From: Chamaelirium japonicum
Lineage: Eukaryota > Streptophyta > Magnoliopsida > Liliales > Melanthiaceae
NCBI GenBank assembly: GCA_947650365.1
Contig: OX393551.1
Location: 89,440,697 to 89,504,696, forward strand
Length of the DNA stretch: 64,000 nt
Direction: 5' to 3'
The notes below the pieces were generated by a model. It had not been told where the DNA came from. It saw only the letters and a program-made list of their open reading frames with translations, and ran no database searches. The stretch's first letter is position 1, and every line of letters begins with the position of its first letter. This document shows positions 1 to 12,024 of this stretch, in pieces. Made by a program: the position numbers and the translations under genes.

Positions 1-2163
1 TGTGTTCCCGAACAAGCATACCCACTGACATCTTGGTACCGACAAGTATCTTTGTGGATAAGCGATGAGTCTACCGACTCTGCCTTCCAAACATCTTATG
101 CAAGTAAAACTTTATTAGAGAAGACCTGACATATTTCTGACTTGCTTCTAAGGAGTTATCCGCAAGTATGCTATGACACAGAACTTGAACAGCTCCTCAG
201 ATTCTCGCTAGTCATCATATGCCCTAGTTAGTGCCCTAGTGATATCTGGACCCATTAGGTCTAGTACAGGGATATTTAAGATTGGAAGCCAATATATATT
301 TACAACCCTAAGCATAAGCTAAAGATAGCGCTTTCGCTCTACGTAGTTAGAGACCCGATAACTGGTTCTCTTATGGGATAGCAGATAGGGGAACTATATA
401 GTTGAATGAAAACGAATGCAAAATGACTTATTTTATGGATTTTTGAAAACAAGCTAATTATATCCAAATGTCAGCGCTACCCTCACAACGAAGACACCTC
501 TATGGATTAATTTAACCATGTATGTAAGATCTCGAAATAAGCTGCACCTGTCCGAGGGGGCAGTGTGCAGGTCATCTGCTTACACGGGTCTTTCCCTTGA
601 CCCTATCCAAATCTGCCAACTAAGGGCTTTGATGAACCATGGTTATCTTTTGGCCAGTACCACGTGATCACATTGTCTTCGCAACGAATACCTCACGTGT
701 ACTTCAGATGCTTAACCACGAGCCTAGGCAATTACGGAATGAAAGTTCTAACGGCCCCCACGAGGGTGAGTAAAAGCCTGAACCCTTGGCGCCGTAATCA
801 CCAAATCCTGAGGGAGATCACTAAGTAGCTTGGCATGAAAAAACACAGCTCTCACCCGAGGGGGTTGTTGAGTTATGCCCTCCCACCCGAACATGAAGTG
901 ATTGGCCGTGGAGGCCAGAGGATCTCTAAAAGTCCTCTCTTGCATCCTTTATTAAATTTGAGGGTTATTTAATGCAAGTATGAGTGTACACTAAGGTCAC
1001 GACAACCTATACCCTAGACCCTGGTCATACCGTGCTCCCACTAGCGTTTCAAGCCTTTTGCAAAGCATTAATCGATTTCGGAATATCATAGTCCCTGCCT
1101 CGAGTGGATTTCTCCACTCAAGGGTCACATTACATATCCCAAGAACATCGATGCTTTGCAAACTTGGCTATTACGCTAATGCCCTGGAGCCTAGCCTAAG
1201 GTCAGACTGACAGGAAAGGTCTTCCACTACCATGGCATCTCGCTTATAAATTTGACGAATGATGTCATAGTAGAATTCCAACTCATTCTAGGTTTTGATG
1301 CATGCCAAATAGGCATACCCGACTAATCGGGTGTTGACCTAATGGGGGCATAACCAAATGTGAGGAATTCATGCTATCATCAAGGGTCAATTAAATAATA
1401 GGCGTCACTAGTGGAATCCTATCCTAATAAGGTCGTTAGGACCCGAGGGGAAAGGGCATCCCTCTAACACAGATAATCAAATTATCGCATTGAGGTTCTC
1501 TATAGAAATATAAAGAACTACTGAAAGAAACAAGCACACAACTGAATCAAGTTTAGGGTTCGACCCCTGAACCTGACTGGCACAGCGCAGGCTCTCTGTC
1601 TCCTTCGCAAGGCTCCTCGATCCGGTACATGTCTCTGTATATGATCTCCTGACACTTTATGCCCTTTGCCGTCATCGTGTACGCTTCGCCGGATCGCCAT
1701 CGTCCTCCAAGTTTTCGCTCGTCCTTCCGGTGGTAGATCTCCACGGCAAGTCCTCCTCTTCAATCTGTAACCAAAAAAGCTCTAGTACGCTTCGAGCAAG
1801 TGCTCGCTCGTACACAATTTCCTAGAACAAAAAGGAAAACAAACCTAGCAAAAAGCCAGGGAATCAAGGGTGGTAAATCTTCACCTCTTGCCCGACAATG
1901 GCTCTAAAATCTATCCACACACAAAAGAAAAAACATCCAGACAAAATCGCTAACACGGAGTCCGACCCCCGGTAGCAAGCAATCACATATCCAGAATAAT
2001 TTTAGAAGCAGCGCCCTGCAAGAACGATTCATAGAACATATAAAATATACTATGCATGATCTACTCGTAGAACCCCCGATGGCGACACATACTATTCATG
2101 CGCGCACATAACAGTTTCATGAAAAACATAAAACATACACCACTAGCATGCTCTGATACCAAT
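1..2163 (-). mobile_element. Copia element C0: 5' internal part (gag remnant and long leader)
   Basis: This is minus-strand Ty1/copia sequence running off the left edge. The first bases match 46532 onward in element C1 and align with the middle of the C4 gag gene near 62071. Bases from about 400 to 2149 match the leaders of C1 (46900-48690) and C4 (62503-64000). The primer-binding site, complementary to initiator Met-tRNA, is on the minus strand at 2150-2161. No reading frame of useful length survives. The family is marked by an untranslated leader of about 1.7 kb. Confidence 0.85.
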
Positions 2164-4493
2164 TACTGGAAATAAATCCATGGTAGAGGCCCGCAGCGGA
2201 AGCAAAGTGAAGGTCCGAGGACTGAGAGCGGTATGCGTTACATATCAAAATTTTTTATCGAAACGATCTACACGTGCGTGTATGAAACTAGCATGGCAAC
2301 TACGCGAACCCCTAACGACGATCTAACGCGAAAGAACAATCTAGCATGTATGCATGTTCTATCTATGCTAGATCTACATGTTAGAGATCATACCTGCGTG
2401 CAGGTTCTTTCACCGCGACAAATTTCTTCTTTGTCGATGGAGACGGGCTCGGATCTGCTCGATATAGCTTCGGTGCGACGGCCATAACTTTCTGGTCTAA
2501 ACTCCGATTGGGCTGAAACTTGGACTGAAGCTAGCTAACTTTGAGACGCAACTTTTGCAATAAGTTTCATGTCATTTGGACTTCTATAGATCCCGGAATC
2601 ATAGAAACAACGTTGATTTGTTTTGCAGATTCTGGACAGCAAAAGGTTGCGGGAGACGCCTTCTAGTTCACCCGATCTCACACGATGCACGGCACCTCGT
2701 CGATGGATCTCTGAGTGCCTCCATACGATGAGCCTTCTCCTTCTACGAAACACCATGCAAGGAAGACCAGTCGTCATCCAATGGCGCAAGCGAGGGAGAG
2801 AGAGACGAGAGAGGAGATGCGAAGAGAGAAGAGGGGGAGGCTAGGGTTTCCCCATGGCTTGGGCCGGCCCTAGGGCTTGCATGGCCTCATAATTTCATCC
2901 TCCCCTCTCTTCCTATTACTTATATAGGGCCGGCCTTATCCTTATGGATAAGCCTAGCGAATAGGATTGACTGATTCAAACCTCTCCCTATATATCTCTT
3001 CTTTTATCTCTATCTTTTCCTTGTTTTCGAAAACGGTCAAAACCAGCCCGTTTTCTGCGCCTCATGACCGACCCTTTCATCAGAGACAACAACCTCCTGA
3101 AACCAATAGGGTCGGCCTTAACCAGTCTCTCAACACTTAGGGTCGGCCCCCCTAGTGCATAGTGGCGCATGGTATGACCAAAATGCCCTTATGTCACTAG
3201 TTGGCCGTTCCTCGTGTACGAGGCTTTGCAAGGCACACATAAGTGAAGTGCACCAGTGATTTCACTATTCTTTGAGGTTTCCGTAGGGTGCCCCTAGTGA
3301 AGTCAACTAGTCAACTCGCAACATGTCCCGGTGCATCGCACCCATGTGGCAAAGTCCACTTATGACAAGGAATTGCTACATGCGTCTCTGCACTAACCTA
3401 GAGTTTTCCCTTAGTGCACACACGTAGCTACGCATCTACCGTGCACTAGTGCGAAGCACTCACGGAGCGTAGGCTTGGAATTCTTGCTTCCTCTAACCAC
3501 GTTCTGTGTTTCGATGAGATGGTATAAGAACCATACATAATGTCGATAAGGTGGAACCTTCAGGGACCAGGGTTCATGGCTTCCAACTCAGACTCGATTG
3601 ACATACTACCCGAGTGTACCATCGATCCTCTGAGTCTAAGTTAACCTGCGTAGCCACCCATAGTGCGACGCAGGCTGCACTCCAATTCCCCCGGACTTAC
3701 TATGTTCTCCCTCATACCCCTGCTCTCCGCTTAGTATGGTAAACTCGTTGTCCCTCCAACTGGTGCCATGATGCAACTCGAGCGGTGGAGAATACCGTCA
3801 GATTCGAGTGCTCATATGACTCAGTTCCTTCCAGGTTGACCACATATATCGTACCTCCGATTACTCTCATGAGCAACCGGATCCGTCATCAGTCCAACTG
3901 ATGACCACCTGGCCAGGGTTTAATACGACATAGGTCAGACCAAGGAACGCACCTCCCGTTAGGGGTGTGGATAGCCTGCAGGAGTGACACGCTGATGCAA
4001 CGCCAGCCGAGTAACCCAGTACATCATGGTTTTGGATCAGTACATCCGGATCCTTACACATTGGTGCGCCAAAGCACCACACAACTGGTTAGTCCACCAG
4101 ATATGGCTCCTCAGGGTTTAGGACCGTTTTACCCTAAGCAGAAACACGATTTAGTGCACCGGTGTCTGCTCACCGATCTGTGCACCGTGTTGGTTTCGTT
4201 CGGCCACAGACACTGTTCCTGGTAATGACCGTGGTGGAGACACCCACGCTCTGTCATCCCAACAGCTTATCCTGATAAGGCGACCAACCCTAATCAGAGC
4301 TGCGAACATATTTAGGTTATATGGGACCAGTCCCTTGAGTCTCCCACTCAAGTAGACTACTATATAGCCATGGCTCTCTGTTCTGTAATCAGAACACGTA
4401 CTAAGGTACGTACCAATATGCATTCCTGTACTATCAACCATACATAGCTAAACTATAGGTTTTTACGAGCTGTAGACCTCACCAATTCTAACA
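2164..4493 (-). repeat. Copia element C0: 5' LTR
   Basis: This 2330-bp long terminal repeat aligns over its length with both C1 LTRs (40969-43295 and 48696-51023). The inner end, next to the primer-binding site, has drifted from TGTTGGAA to TACTGGAA; the outer end is ...TTCTAACA. A TATA box (TATATAAG on the minus strand, near 2921-2928) puts the transcription start about 1.6 kb into the LTR. GGCCGGCC or GGTCGGCC boxes lie near 2862, 2927, 3112 and 3142. The LTR is inserted in exon 3 of the G3 antisense gene. The expected 5-bp target copy is GTACG at 4494-4498; its partner is outside the window. Confidence 0.88.
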
Positions 4494-7010
4494 GTACGGG
4501 AGGTAGCTTCAGTGCTCAGTCTAGCATTCAGCTCCTCAACAGAAGCTTGAGCTGCCTCCAGCTCCAAGCAACGAGCGTCAAGACGACTCTGGAGCAAGTC
4601 CATCAAGACACGAGCCTCAGTCGCCTCGTGCTGCACCTTCAATGCTTCGTCTTGGGCAACTTTTAACTCTTTAGTCCTTTCAGATAAGAGCTTCAAAGCA
4701 GCTTCGATCTCGGCCTTCTACTCTCGACGAGCACTCTTCTGGGCAATGTGGATTAAGCCAAATGACTGCAACACAAAGACAACTGTCAGCAAACTTCGAG
4801 TCAGCAAACCAAGTTGAGAGAGATGAACTCACCAAATCCGCAGCATCCTCAGCTACGATCTCTGAGTTGGCTTCGTAGGCTCCGACGAGACGGCGTAAGG
4901 CAGCCATATAAAAGCGAGGGTCGAGTTGAGCATCCAACCCTTCCTGCACCTCCTTGAGTTTCGCATTTCCCGCCTCTATCCCGGCCTCCGCAACAACCAA
5001 CCTCTTCAAACCTGGCTTGACGACCATCTTACTCCCCTTTTGTCTAGGCACCTCGGAGGAGAAAGCGCTCTTCTTTTCAGTCGCTAGGGGCAAGACCTCT
5101 TGCTCCCCCATGCAAGGAACCTCACCCCCAGAGGTACCTACAATGACAAAGCATATTGATTAGTCCAATAGCAAGAAGACAAGGCTATAGGAGTCATATT
5201 ACAACACTCACCAGCTGTTGCCTCGGCCACCGCAAGTTGATCGGGCCAGAATGGGGAGTGAGTAGAGGCTGTCTCCTCCACTGCCTTCCCCTTCTATTTT
5301 AGAGCCTCTAGTTGGGTAGTTATCTCTGCTGCCAGCCCAACCGGCTCGATTGGCATCAGGCTTTCATCATCGGCTCTAGGCGGAGTAGCACTTGCTCCTC
5401 CTCTCGCTCCGAAGATGGGGTTGTCCAGATTAATGGGGGACCCTTGAGAAGCCACTTTCTCCGTCTCCACCTCTTCGGCTCCTATCTTCTCCATGGGTCG
5501 CTTCCGCTGAACAATCTCAAATTCGAAGCCCATCTTGGCTTGCTTCGTCCCATCCTTGGACTCCTCTCCCATGGCCTTCTCCATCTGATGAGGCCGAGGG
5601 TCAGCATCCACTACTGCCCTGGCACTCTTCTCTGCCTCTCCTTCCTCCTCCTCCTCTTGTTCTTCTTCTTCCTTCTCTCCTCCTTCCTCATCTGCCTCCT
5701 TCTCATCTGATCCCTCCTCGCTCGAACTCTCTATGTGAGTGCTCAACTTCTCTACCTCTTTAAGAGTCAAGGCAGGAGGGAGGAGACTTCGACTTCCTCG
5801 GAGCTCGTTTGGGGGCCTTGCCCTTCCCGCTGCGCTTCACAACGGTAACCTTCTCAATGGTCAGAGTAAGCCTCGCCTTCTTGGACATGAAATTCCGTTC
5901 GATCCATAGCTTCCTCGGCCACTTCCTCTCCCTCCATACCAGCTTGTCGGGAGCCAAGTGCTACCGCGACCACTTGTCATCCTCATAATCTGAATACACG
6001 GTATCATTGTCTGCGTACCAACCAGGCAGCTTATGGAGCAAGTTCGCCCCTCCGAAGCGGACAGGACAGAATCAGAATTACTTCCAAGACCTGGTCCCGC
6101 AAGTCAGCTCCAGAAAAATGTTGTCAATATAGGCCGCTCGCTCTAACGTCCAAGCCTTGTCACCTCCGGTCTGGTAACGCAACACCTTTTCCTCCACAAC
6201 ACACTTGATGGCCTCAAGAACGTCGATGGGTGACCACACTCCACTCACTGACAAGTGCCAGTTGGTGTAGGAGCTATCAGAGTCGAAAGTATCCTAACTT
6301 GATAGTAGAAGAAGAAGTACCCTAACTTGATAGTAGAAGAAGAAGTATCTGGGTTTGCCTCAACTACCACTTGTAGTAGAAGAAGAAGTACCCTAACTTG
6401 ATATGGGCCCACTCACCCTTCTTCAAGCCTGAGTAGCACTATCACAATTCCTTCTGGCAGTCAGAATCTATGTGGCAGAAGGCGTAGATGATCCTCCATG
6501 CGTTCCTTCCCACCTAACCAGGGTAGATTCCTGACATGTTCAATAGGCAGGAATCAAACGGAGGCAGCGACAGCCTCAGGCCACAGTTCAACTGGCCGAC
6601 AGAGATAATGGTCCCCAGGGCCTTCGACCGATCAGCCTCCTCTAAGAAGATTGACATCCCGTTGATACCAAACGTGCTGTAAATAGTGTTCAGCTTGGGA
6701 CATCCTGCCTTCTCCCTGAATGTCTCCATCATGGCAGCCCAATCATCACGATGGCTAGCTACCGAGTAGTAACCAGTATTGTATTTGAAGAGGGTCTCCT
6801 TTGCCATAGGCATTATCGGGGCTATCTTCTCCTCTTCAATACTTTGCCTCCACCCTTTGCCCCAGGAGTACTACTCGAAGGAGCAGACTTAGCCATCTTG
6901 GCAGAAGACTCGCCGGAGCCTCGACTCGAGTCAGTCCCCGAGGGCTTCTTCAAAGTGATGGTGACCTTCTTCCCCTCGCCCTGAGAACCCGGAGCTCCAG
7001 CGGATGCCAT
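4494..7010 (-). pseudogene. G3 antisense gene (gypsy extra ORF), split and decayed
   Basis: This is a copy of the gene carried antisense to pol by this gypsy family. The start codon is at 7008-7010. Exon 1 is about 5212-7010, exon 2 4833-5137, exon 3 4765 downward until C0 cuts it at 4493. Both introns (5138-5211 and 4766-4832) have GTGAGT donors and AG acceptors. Exon 1 has a lysine-rich start, then a region similar to the G2 copy (shared GQLNCG and NAWRIIY motifs), then a Glu-rich stretch (about 5600-5730). Exon 3 is a heptad-rich coiled coil. Breaks: a frameshift near 6820-6840, stops at 6514 and in exon 3 that look like Gln to stop, and a triple micro-duplication near 6290-6400. The N-terminal domain resembles the 'putative gypsy-type transposon' plant family (Pfam Transposase_28), judged by eye. 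Confidence 0.75.
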
Positions 7011-7150
7011 AAGGATGCAAAGGATAGAAGGTTTGAGGGGGTGACACGAAGAACATCACTTAGAGGCTCGAGAGTTCGAGAATTTGAGGGTTCAAGAGCT
7101 CGAGAGTTCGAAAATTCTAAAAGCGTGAAGATTTTTCAAACTCCTCAGGT

Positions 7151-7161
7151 CTATTTATATA
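7151..7161 (-). promoter_or_regulatory. TATA box of the G3 antisense gene
   Basis: On the minus strand this reads TATATAAATAG, a near-ideal plant TATA box, about 140 bp upstream of the start codon at 7010 and with no closer upstream ATG in frame noted. Farther upstream, at about 7266-7300, are two GCCAC(A/G)TC motifs with an ACGT-like core. This supports transcription from inside the element and opposite to pol. Confidence 0.6.
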
Positions 7162-7359
7162 TTCCAACTTCGATTTTCCTGCCCTTTTTCCCGCCAAGAA
7201 CCTGTTGGCAAGAAAGACAAAAGACAACCAGAGGGCAAATTTGACTAGATTCAATGAACCAGTAGGTCACACCAGTGCCACATCAGCCCCCAAGGCCACG
7301 TCAACACAACGCCAGCCGCGAGGTATTTTCTTTTCAGAGACAAAATCCTAGGGATGCGA

Positions 7360-8560
7360 TCGATCGTGCATTGACACCTGATCGTTCGATCGATCGATCA
7401 TGTGTCGGCACCCGATCTATCGACCGTTCGTGTGTTAACACCCGACCTATCGATCGGTCGTACGTCGACACCCAACCAATCGGTCGGTCATGCGTCGACA
7501 TCCGACCCCCAGTCGGTCATGTCCATTTTTGCCTGGGTCGTGCGCTACGACCCTCCTGGCACACGACCCCCGATTCTGTGGTCTATTGGCCACACACGAC
7601 CTATCGATCGATCGTACGTCGGCACCCGACCGATCGATCGGTCGTGCGTCGAGATTCGACCGCCAGTCGGTCGTGTCCATTTTTGTCTGGGTCGTGTGCT
7701 AGGACCCTCCTGGCGTATGACCTCCGGTTCTACGGTTATTGGCCTCACACGACCAATCAATCAGTCGTGCATCGGCACCCGACCGATCGATCGGTCATGC
7801 GTCGACGCTCGACTAATCGGTCGGTCGTGCGTCGACATCCGACCATCGATCGGTCGTGTCCACTTTTGCCTGGGTTATGCGCCAGGAGCCTCTTGACGCA
7901 AGACCCCCGGTTCTGCAGTCTATTGGCCGCACACGACCGATCAATCAGTCGTGCGTCGACACCTGACCCATCGATTGGTCGTGCGTCGATATCCGACTGC
8001 CAGTCGGTCGTGTCCATTTTTGCCTGGGTCGTGCGCCAGGACCCTCCTGGCGCACGACCCACAGTTCTGCAGTCTATTGGCCGCACATGACTGATCGATC
8101 GGTTGTGCGTTAACACCCGACTGATCAATCGGTTGTTTGTCAACACCCGACCGATCGATTGGTCGTGCATCGACATCCGACCACAACTATCGTGTTCATT
8201 TTTGCTTGGGTCGTGCGCTAGGACCCTCTTGGCGCACGACCCCCGATTCTTCGATCAATTGGCCACACACGACCGATCATCGGTCGTGCATCGGTACCCG
8301 ACCGATCGATCGGTTGTACATCGACACCCAACTGATCGATCGGTCGTGCGTCGACACTCGACCGATCGGTCGGTCATGCATCGATATCTGACCGCCGGTC
8401 GGTCGTGACCATTTCTGTCAGGGTCGTGCGACAGGACCCTCTTGACACATGACCCTAGTTCTGTGGTCTATTGGCTGCATACGACCGATCAATCGGTAGT
8501 GTGTCGGTGCCTGACCGATCGGTCGGTCGTGTGCCAGCACCCGATCGATCGGTTGAGCTG
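7360..8560. repeat. Tandem array with long hairpins upstream of the G3 antisense gene
   Basis: The array has six irregular units of about 155-215 bp. Each carries several ACCGATCGATCGGT-type palindromes and one large inverted repeat beginning GGGTCGTGCG. At 8026-8060 the inverted repeat is perfect: a 16-bp stem with a 3-base loop. Related, less perfect copies start near 7534, 7690, 7870, 8203 and 8419. Open frames here are by-products of the repeat. The array sits between the antisense gene and the 3' LTR-like segment, the same place as the 118-bp array in G2. Confidence 0.85.
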
Positions 8561-8565
8561 TCTAC

Positions 8566-8960
8566 TTGGGGTATGAGTGCCTAGGCTCATTTGGCATCAG
8601 GCATCTTCTAGGTCAGCCCTTGACAAGGGGTCGACAGACTCAATTATCAGCCAATCCTGTAAAGAATCAAGGATCGGAATTCATTATTCCACATTCCACT
8701 TTCTGTTTTCTAGAGCTCTCTGAGCCTTCTGGTCTTCAGACTTCCAAACTCTTTCTACCCTCTATCTACTTGTAACAAGCACTCCTCGGCCTATTGAGAG
8801 TAGCTTTACATTTTTAGTGATAGTGGATTCAAAGGTTGTGTCTTACCACACGGAGACTTAGGCTTCGACCGAACTCTGTCATCACACCCCGTGTCAACTC
8901 TCTCTATCTCCTTGTTTGTGTCTCTCTCTACTCTGTAGTGACTGTGTGACAGCTCAACAC
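8566..8960 (+). repeat. Probable G3 3' LTR segment (R-U5 part)
   Basis: The stretch around 8785-8905 matches in order the 3' half of the G1 LTR (about 27560-27690): CTCGGCCTAT, then GGAGACTTAGGCTTCG, then CGTGTCA. That fits the end of a plus-oriented gypsy element whose antisense gene is at 4494-7010. I cannot find clean TG...CA ends, so the edges are approximate. Confidence 0.5.
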
Positions 8961-9426
8961 TTTACCCCTTAGCGCTTCGCAGTGTGCCAAGTCCCGAAAG
9001 GTCAAACCTCTAATCGACTGTTTGAAGGGGGTTACGTACGACGGCCGAAATCCTCCCCTACAAAACCAAGTACACAGGAGAGAGAGAGAGAGAGAGAGAA
9101 AGAGAGGAAATCGCAGAAGAGAGAGAGAGACTACGACATGGTCTCGGACGAAAAAACAAAGAGAGGGAGAATCGCAAGGGATCACAAATGTTCAGGCCAT
9201 GCGTGCACTCAGTGCCTCACGAGATCGGAGAAGGGGTGCTACTCAATGCCGCACGAGATCGGGAGAAGGGAGGGTGCAGCTCAGGAGGGGGAACACACAG
9301 GAGGACGATCAAGGTCGCGAGATCGAAATGGGAGAAAATAAATTTTACTATGTTCGGCCTCCCCGAGGTCGCCGGCGGCGACCGAGGAGGCCGAGACCAG
9401 AGATGGGATCTCCGAAATCCTATGTC
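8961..9426. other. Unassigned repeat-derived stretch with GA-rich tracts
   Basis: No gene is supported. It holds (GA)n tracts at about 9078-9102 and 9119-9130 and GC-rich sequence at 9360-9410. It reads directly into 10486 onward once the hAT insertion is removed, so it belongs to the element whose primer-binding site and LTR begin at 10486. Confidence 0.5.
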
Positions 9427-10477
9427 CAATGTTTTTAAACCCGGCCAGGATCGGACGGTTAAACCGGACTGAACCGGAGCTGGGTAGATATCCGAGTCGG
9501 ATAGCATGTCTGAACCGAACTGTGCATAGAACCAGCTAAAATCTGGTAAACCTTTCGACCCAGGATTTTTACCAACGAATCGTTCGAATCATGGCCGCTT
9601 TTATTGAACCGAAATCAGAGAGGGATGATTTATAAACCCCGACTGTGAGCCTCAATGCCTCATAGTGTGAGCCTGTGAGGTCCTCATTCCTCACCCTTCT
9701 TGCTCTGGCTCACCTGGCCGTGGAGCTGTGGAGGACAACTGGCTTCTCGGGTCTCGGCCTTCTCGCTCAATAGCTCCCGCTTCGAGAGCACCGCCAACGG
9801 CACCGTCCGGCCCAGACCGACCCCTCGTCTTCGCCGCCGATCTCCAGTGCCATCCGACATCGATCCAAACACCCCCAAATCTTCTCTCCCTCCATATCTG
9901 TAGCTCCAAAATTCCATGGATTTTCGAATTCTTGTAAGAGAGAATTTAGAGGGATTTTCTTTTTTTTTTCAGTGGTGATTTTCCAGTTGGACGCGGTATT
10001 AATTGAATGAGAGAAAGGTAACAAAATATTTGTGAAAAAATAGAGGGATTTTCTCTATTTTTTTGGAAGGTGATCATTGATCACGGATAGAGCCGATAGA
10101 CTATTTTTTTTGGAAGGTGATCAGTTGATCATGATAGACTATTGATCCAACATAATTTTTTTTTTGAGAAATTCCAACGAAATTGTGTGGTTGTTTTGTG
10201 AGTTGATAGAACCGATAGACTTTATTTTTTTGGAAGGTGATCAACTGATCATGATACACTATTGGTCCAACGGAATTTTTTTTTTGTTTGAGAAATTCCA
10301 ACGGAATTGTGTGGCTGTTTTGTGAGTTGATAGAGCAGATGATACACTATTGTTTTTATTTTTTTGAGAAATTCCAACGGAATATAATATATTTATGATG
10401 TCATGGTTCAACAACGATTGAATCGTTGACCTGGTCCTATTATCGGTTTGATCAACGGTCCGGGTTTAAAAACATTG
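9427..10477. mobile_element. Non-autonomous hAT-type DNA transposon
   Basis: The 1051-bp element has perfect 18-bp terminal inverted repeats, CAATGTTTTTAAACCCGG at the left and its reverse complement at the right. It is flanked by a perfect 8-bp target duplication, CCTATGTC (9419-9426 and 10478-10485). An 8-bp duplication is the rule for hAT elements, and the CCGG-rich end is of a type common in plant hAT MITEs. No transposase is visible. The interior has AT-rich copies of a segment around GGAAGGTGATCA (near 10065, 10112 and 10233). Confidence 0.88.
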
Positions 10478-10485
10478 CCTATGTC

Positions 10486-10741
10486 GGCTCTGATACCATG
10501 TGACAGAGAGAGGGAGAGAGACTAGAGTTTGGGGAAAAATCTCCTTGTATTGATTGATGATTACATAAGACTACCTCTCCTTATATAAGGAGAGAACTCA
10601 CACTATTATAATACCACAACTAAGGTGGGACTAATAGTAACTCTATATCTAATAGTGGAAAAGAGTGAGAGAGAGAGAGAGAGACGGAGAGAGAGATCGT
10701 GGGAAAGAGAGTGACGGAAATATATATCTATCTATATAACA
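10486..10741 (-). repeat. Primer-binding site and putative short LTR of another element
   Basis: Bases 10486-10498 are the reverse complement of TGGTATCAGAGCC, the initiator-tRNA primer-binding site. They are followed at 10499 by TGTGACAGAG, a plausible LTR end in minus orientation. A TATATAAGG-type box lies near 10580. The outer end is unclear because the large inverted repeat begins at about 10733. The other LTR and the coding region were not found. Confidence 0.4.
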
Positions 10742-11257
10742 TGGCACGTCGGTTTTGTGCTTACTAGACAAAACGGAAGCTGGCTAGGACAAACTGACTA
10801 GACAAAAATGAACCGAATAGATCTAACCATTCGTTCAAAAGTCAACGCACGATCTCTATTTCCCTGTCAACCAACTCTGTGATTCCTCCCCTTGGTTTCA
10901 AATCCCGACCCATTTAAACTGCACTAAACCCCTAAAATCCCAAGCCATTTAAACTACACTAAACCTGACCGTTCATCCCGTGATCGTTGTTCGCATCAAC
11001 GGCTATAAACCCGCTTGCTGAAATTTCGGTCGTCCCAAACCATCGGGTCGATCTCGAGGAATCTGTTCGAATAGAGACAACTGTGATTGATCGATTATAA
11101 GGGGAGGGGGAGTTGGTCATGCCGAAGGCGCCTGCTTAGTGCCAATCGGCACGGGCGAGGAAATGGGTGTCCCTATGAATGTCGAGGTTGTCGTCGAAAG
11201 TGTTTTGTTACCGCCGAAGTCGGTCCGCTATAGTGCCGACAGGCACGGGCATGCACT

Positions 11258-11499
<242 letters not shown>

Positions 11500-12024
11500 C
11501 TATATATATATATATATATATACTAGTGCATGCCCGTGCCTGTCGGCACTGCAGCGGGCCTCCTTCGGCAGCAACACACCTAAACGCCTTCGGCAACAAA
11601 ACACTTTCGTTGGCAACACCGGCATTCATAGGGACACCTATTTCCTCGCCCGTGCCGATTGGCACGAAGAGGGCGCCTTTGGCGTGACCAACTCCCCCTC
11701 CCCCTATAATCGATCAATCACAGTTGTCTCTGTTCGAATAGATTCCTCGAGATCGACCCAATGGTTTGAGGCGGTTGAAATTGCAGCAGGCGGGTTCATA
11801 GCCGTTGATGCGAACAACGATCATGTGATGAACGGTCAGGTTTAGTGCGGTTTCAATGGACCGAGATTTTAGGGGTTTGATGCAGTTTAAATGGATTGGA
11901 ATTTAAAACCAAGAAGAATGATTACATCTATTCGGTTTATTTTTGTCTAGTCAGCTTGTCCTAGTCAGCTTTTTTTTGTTCCGTTTTGTCTAGTCAGCAC
12001 AAAACCGATGTCCCTTGTTATATA

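Noticed and set aside
7275-8408. Several long frames with repeated Arg-Ser/Asp-Arg-Ser motifs on both strands
   Set aside because: They arise from the tandem GATCGATCGGTC repeats, which lack stop codons in most frames. No similarity to a protein family.
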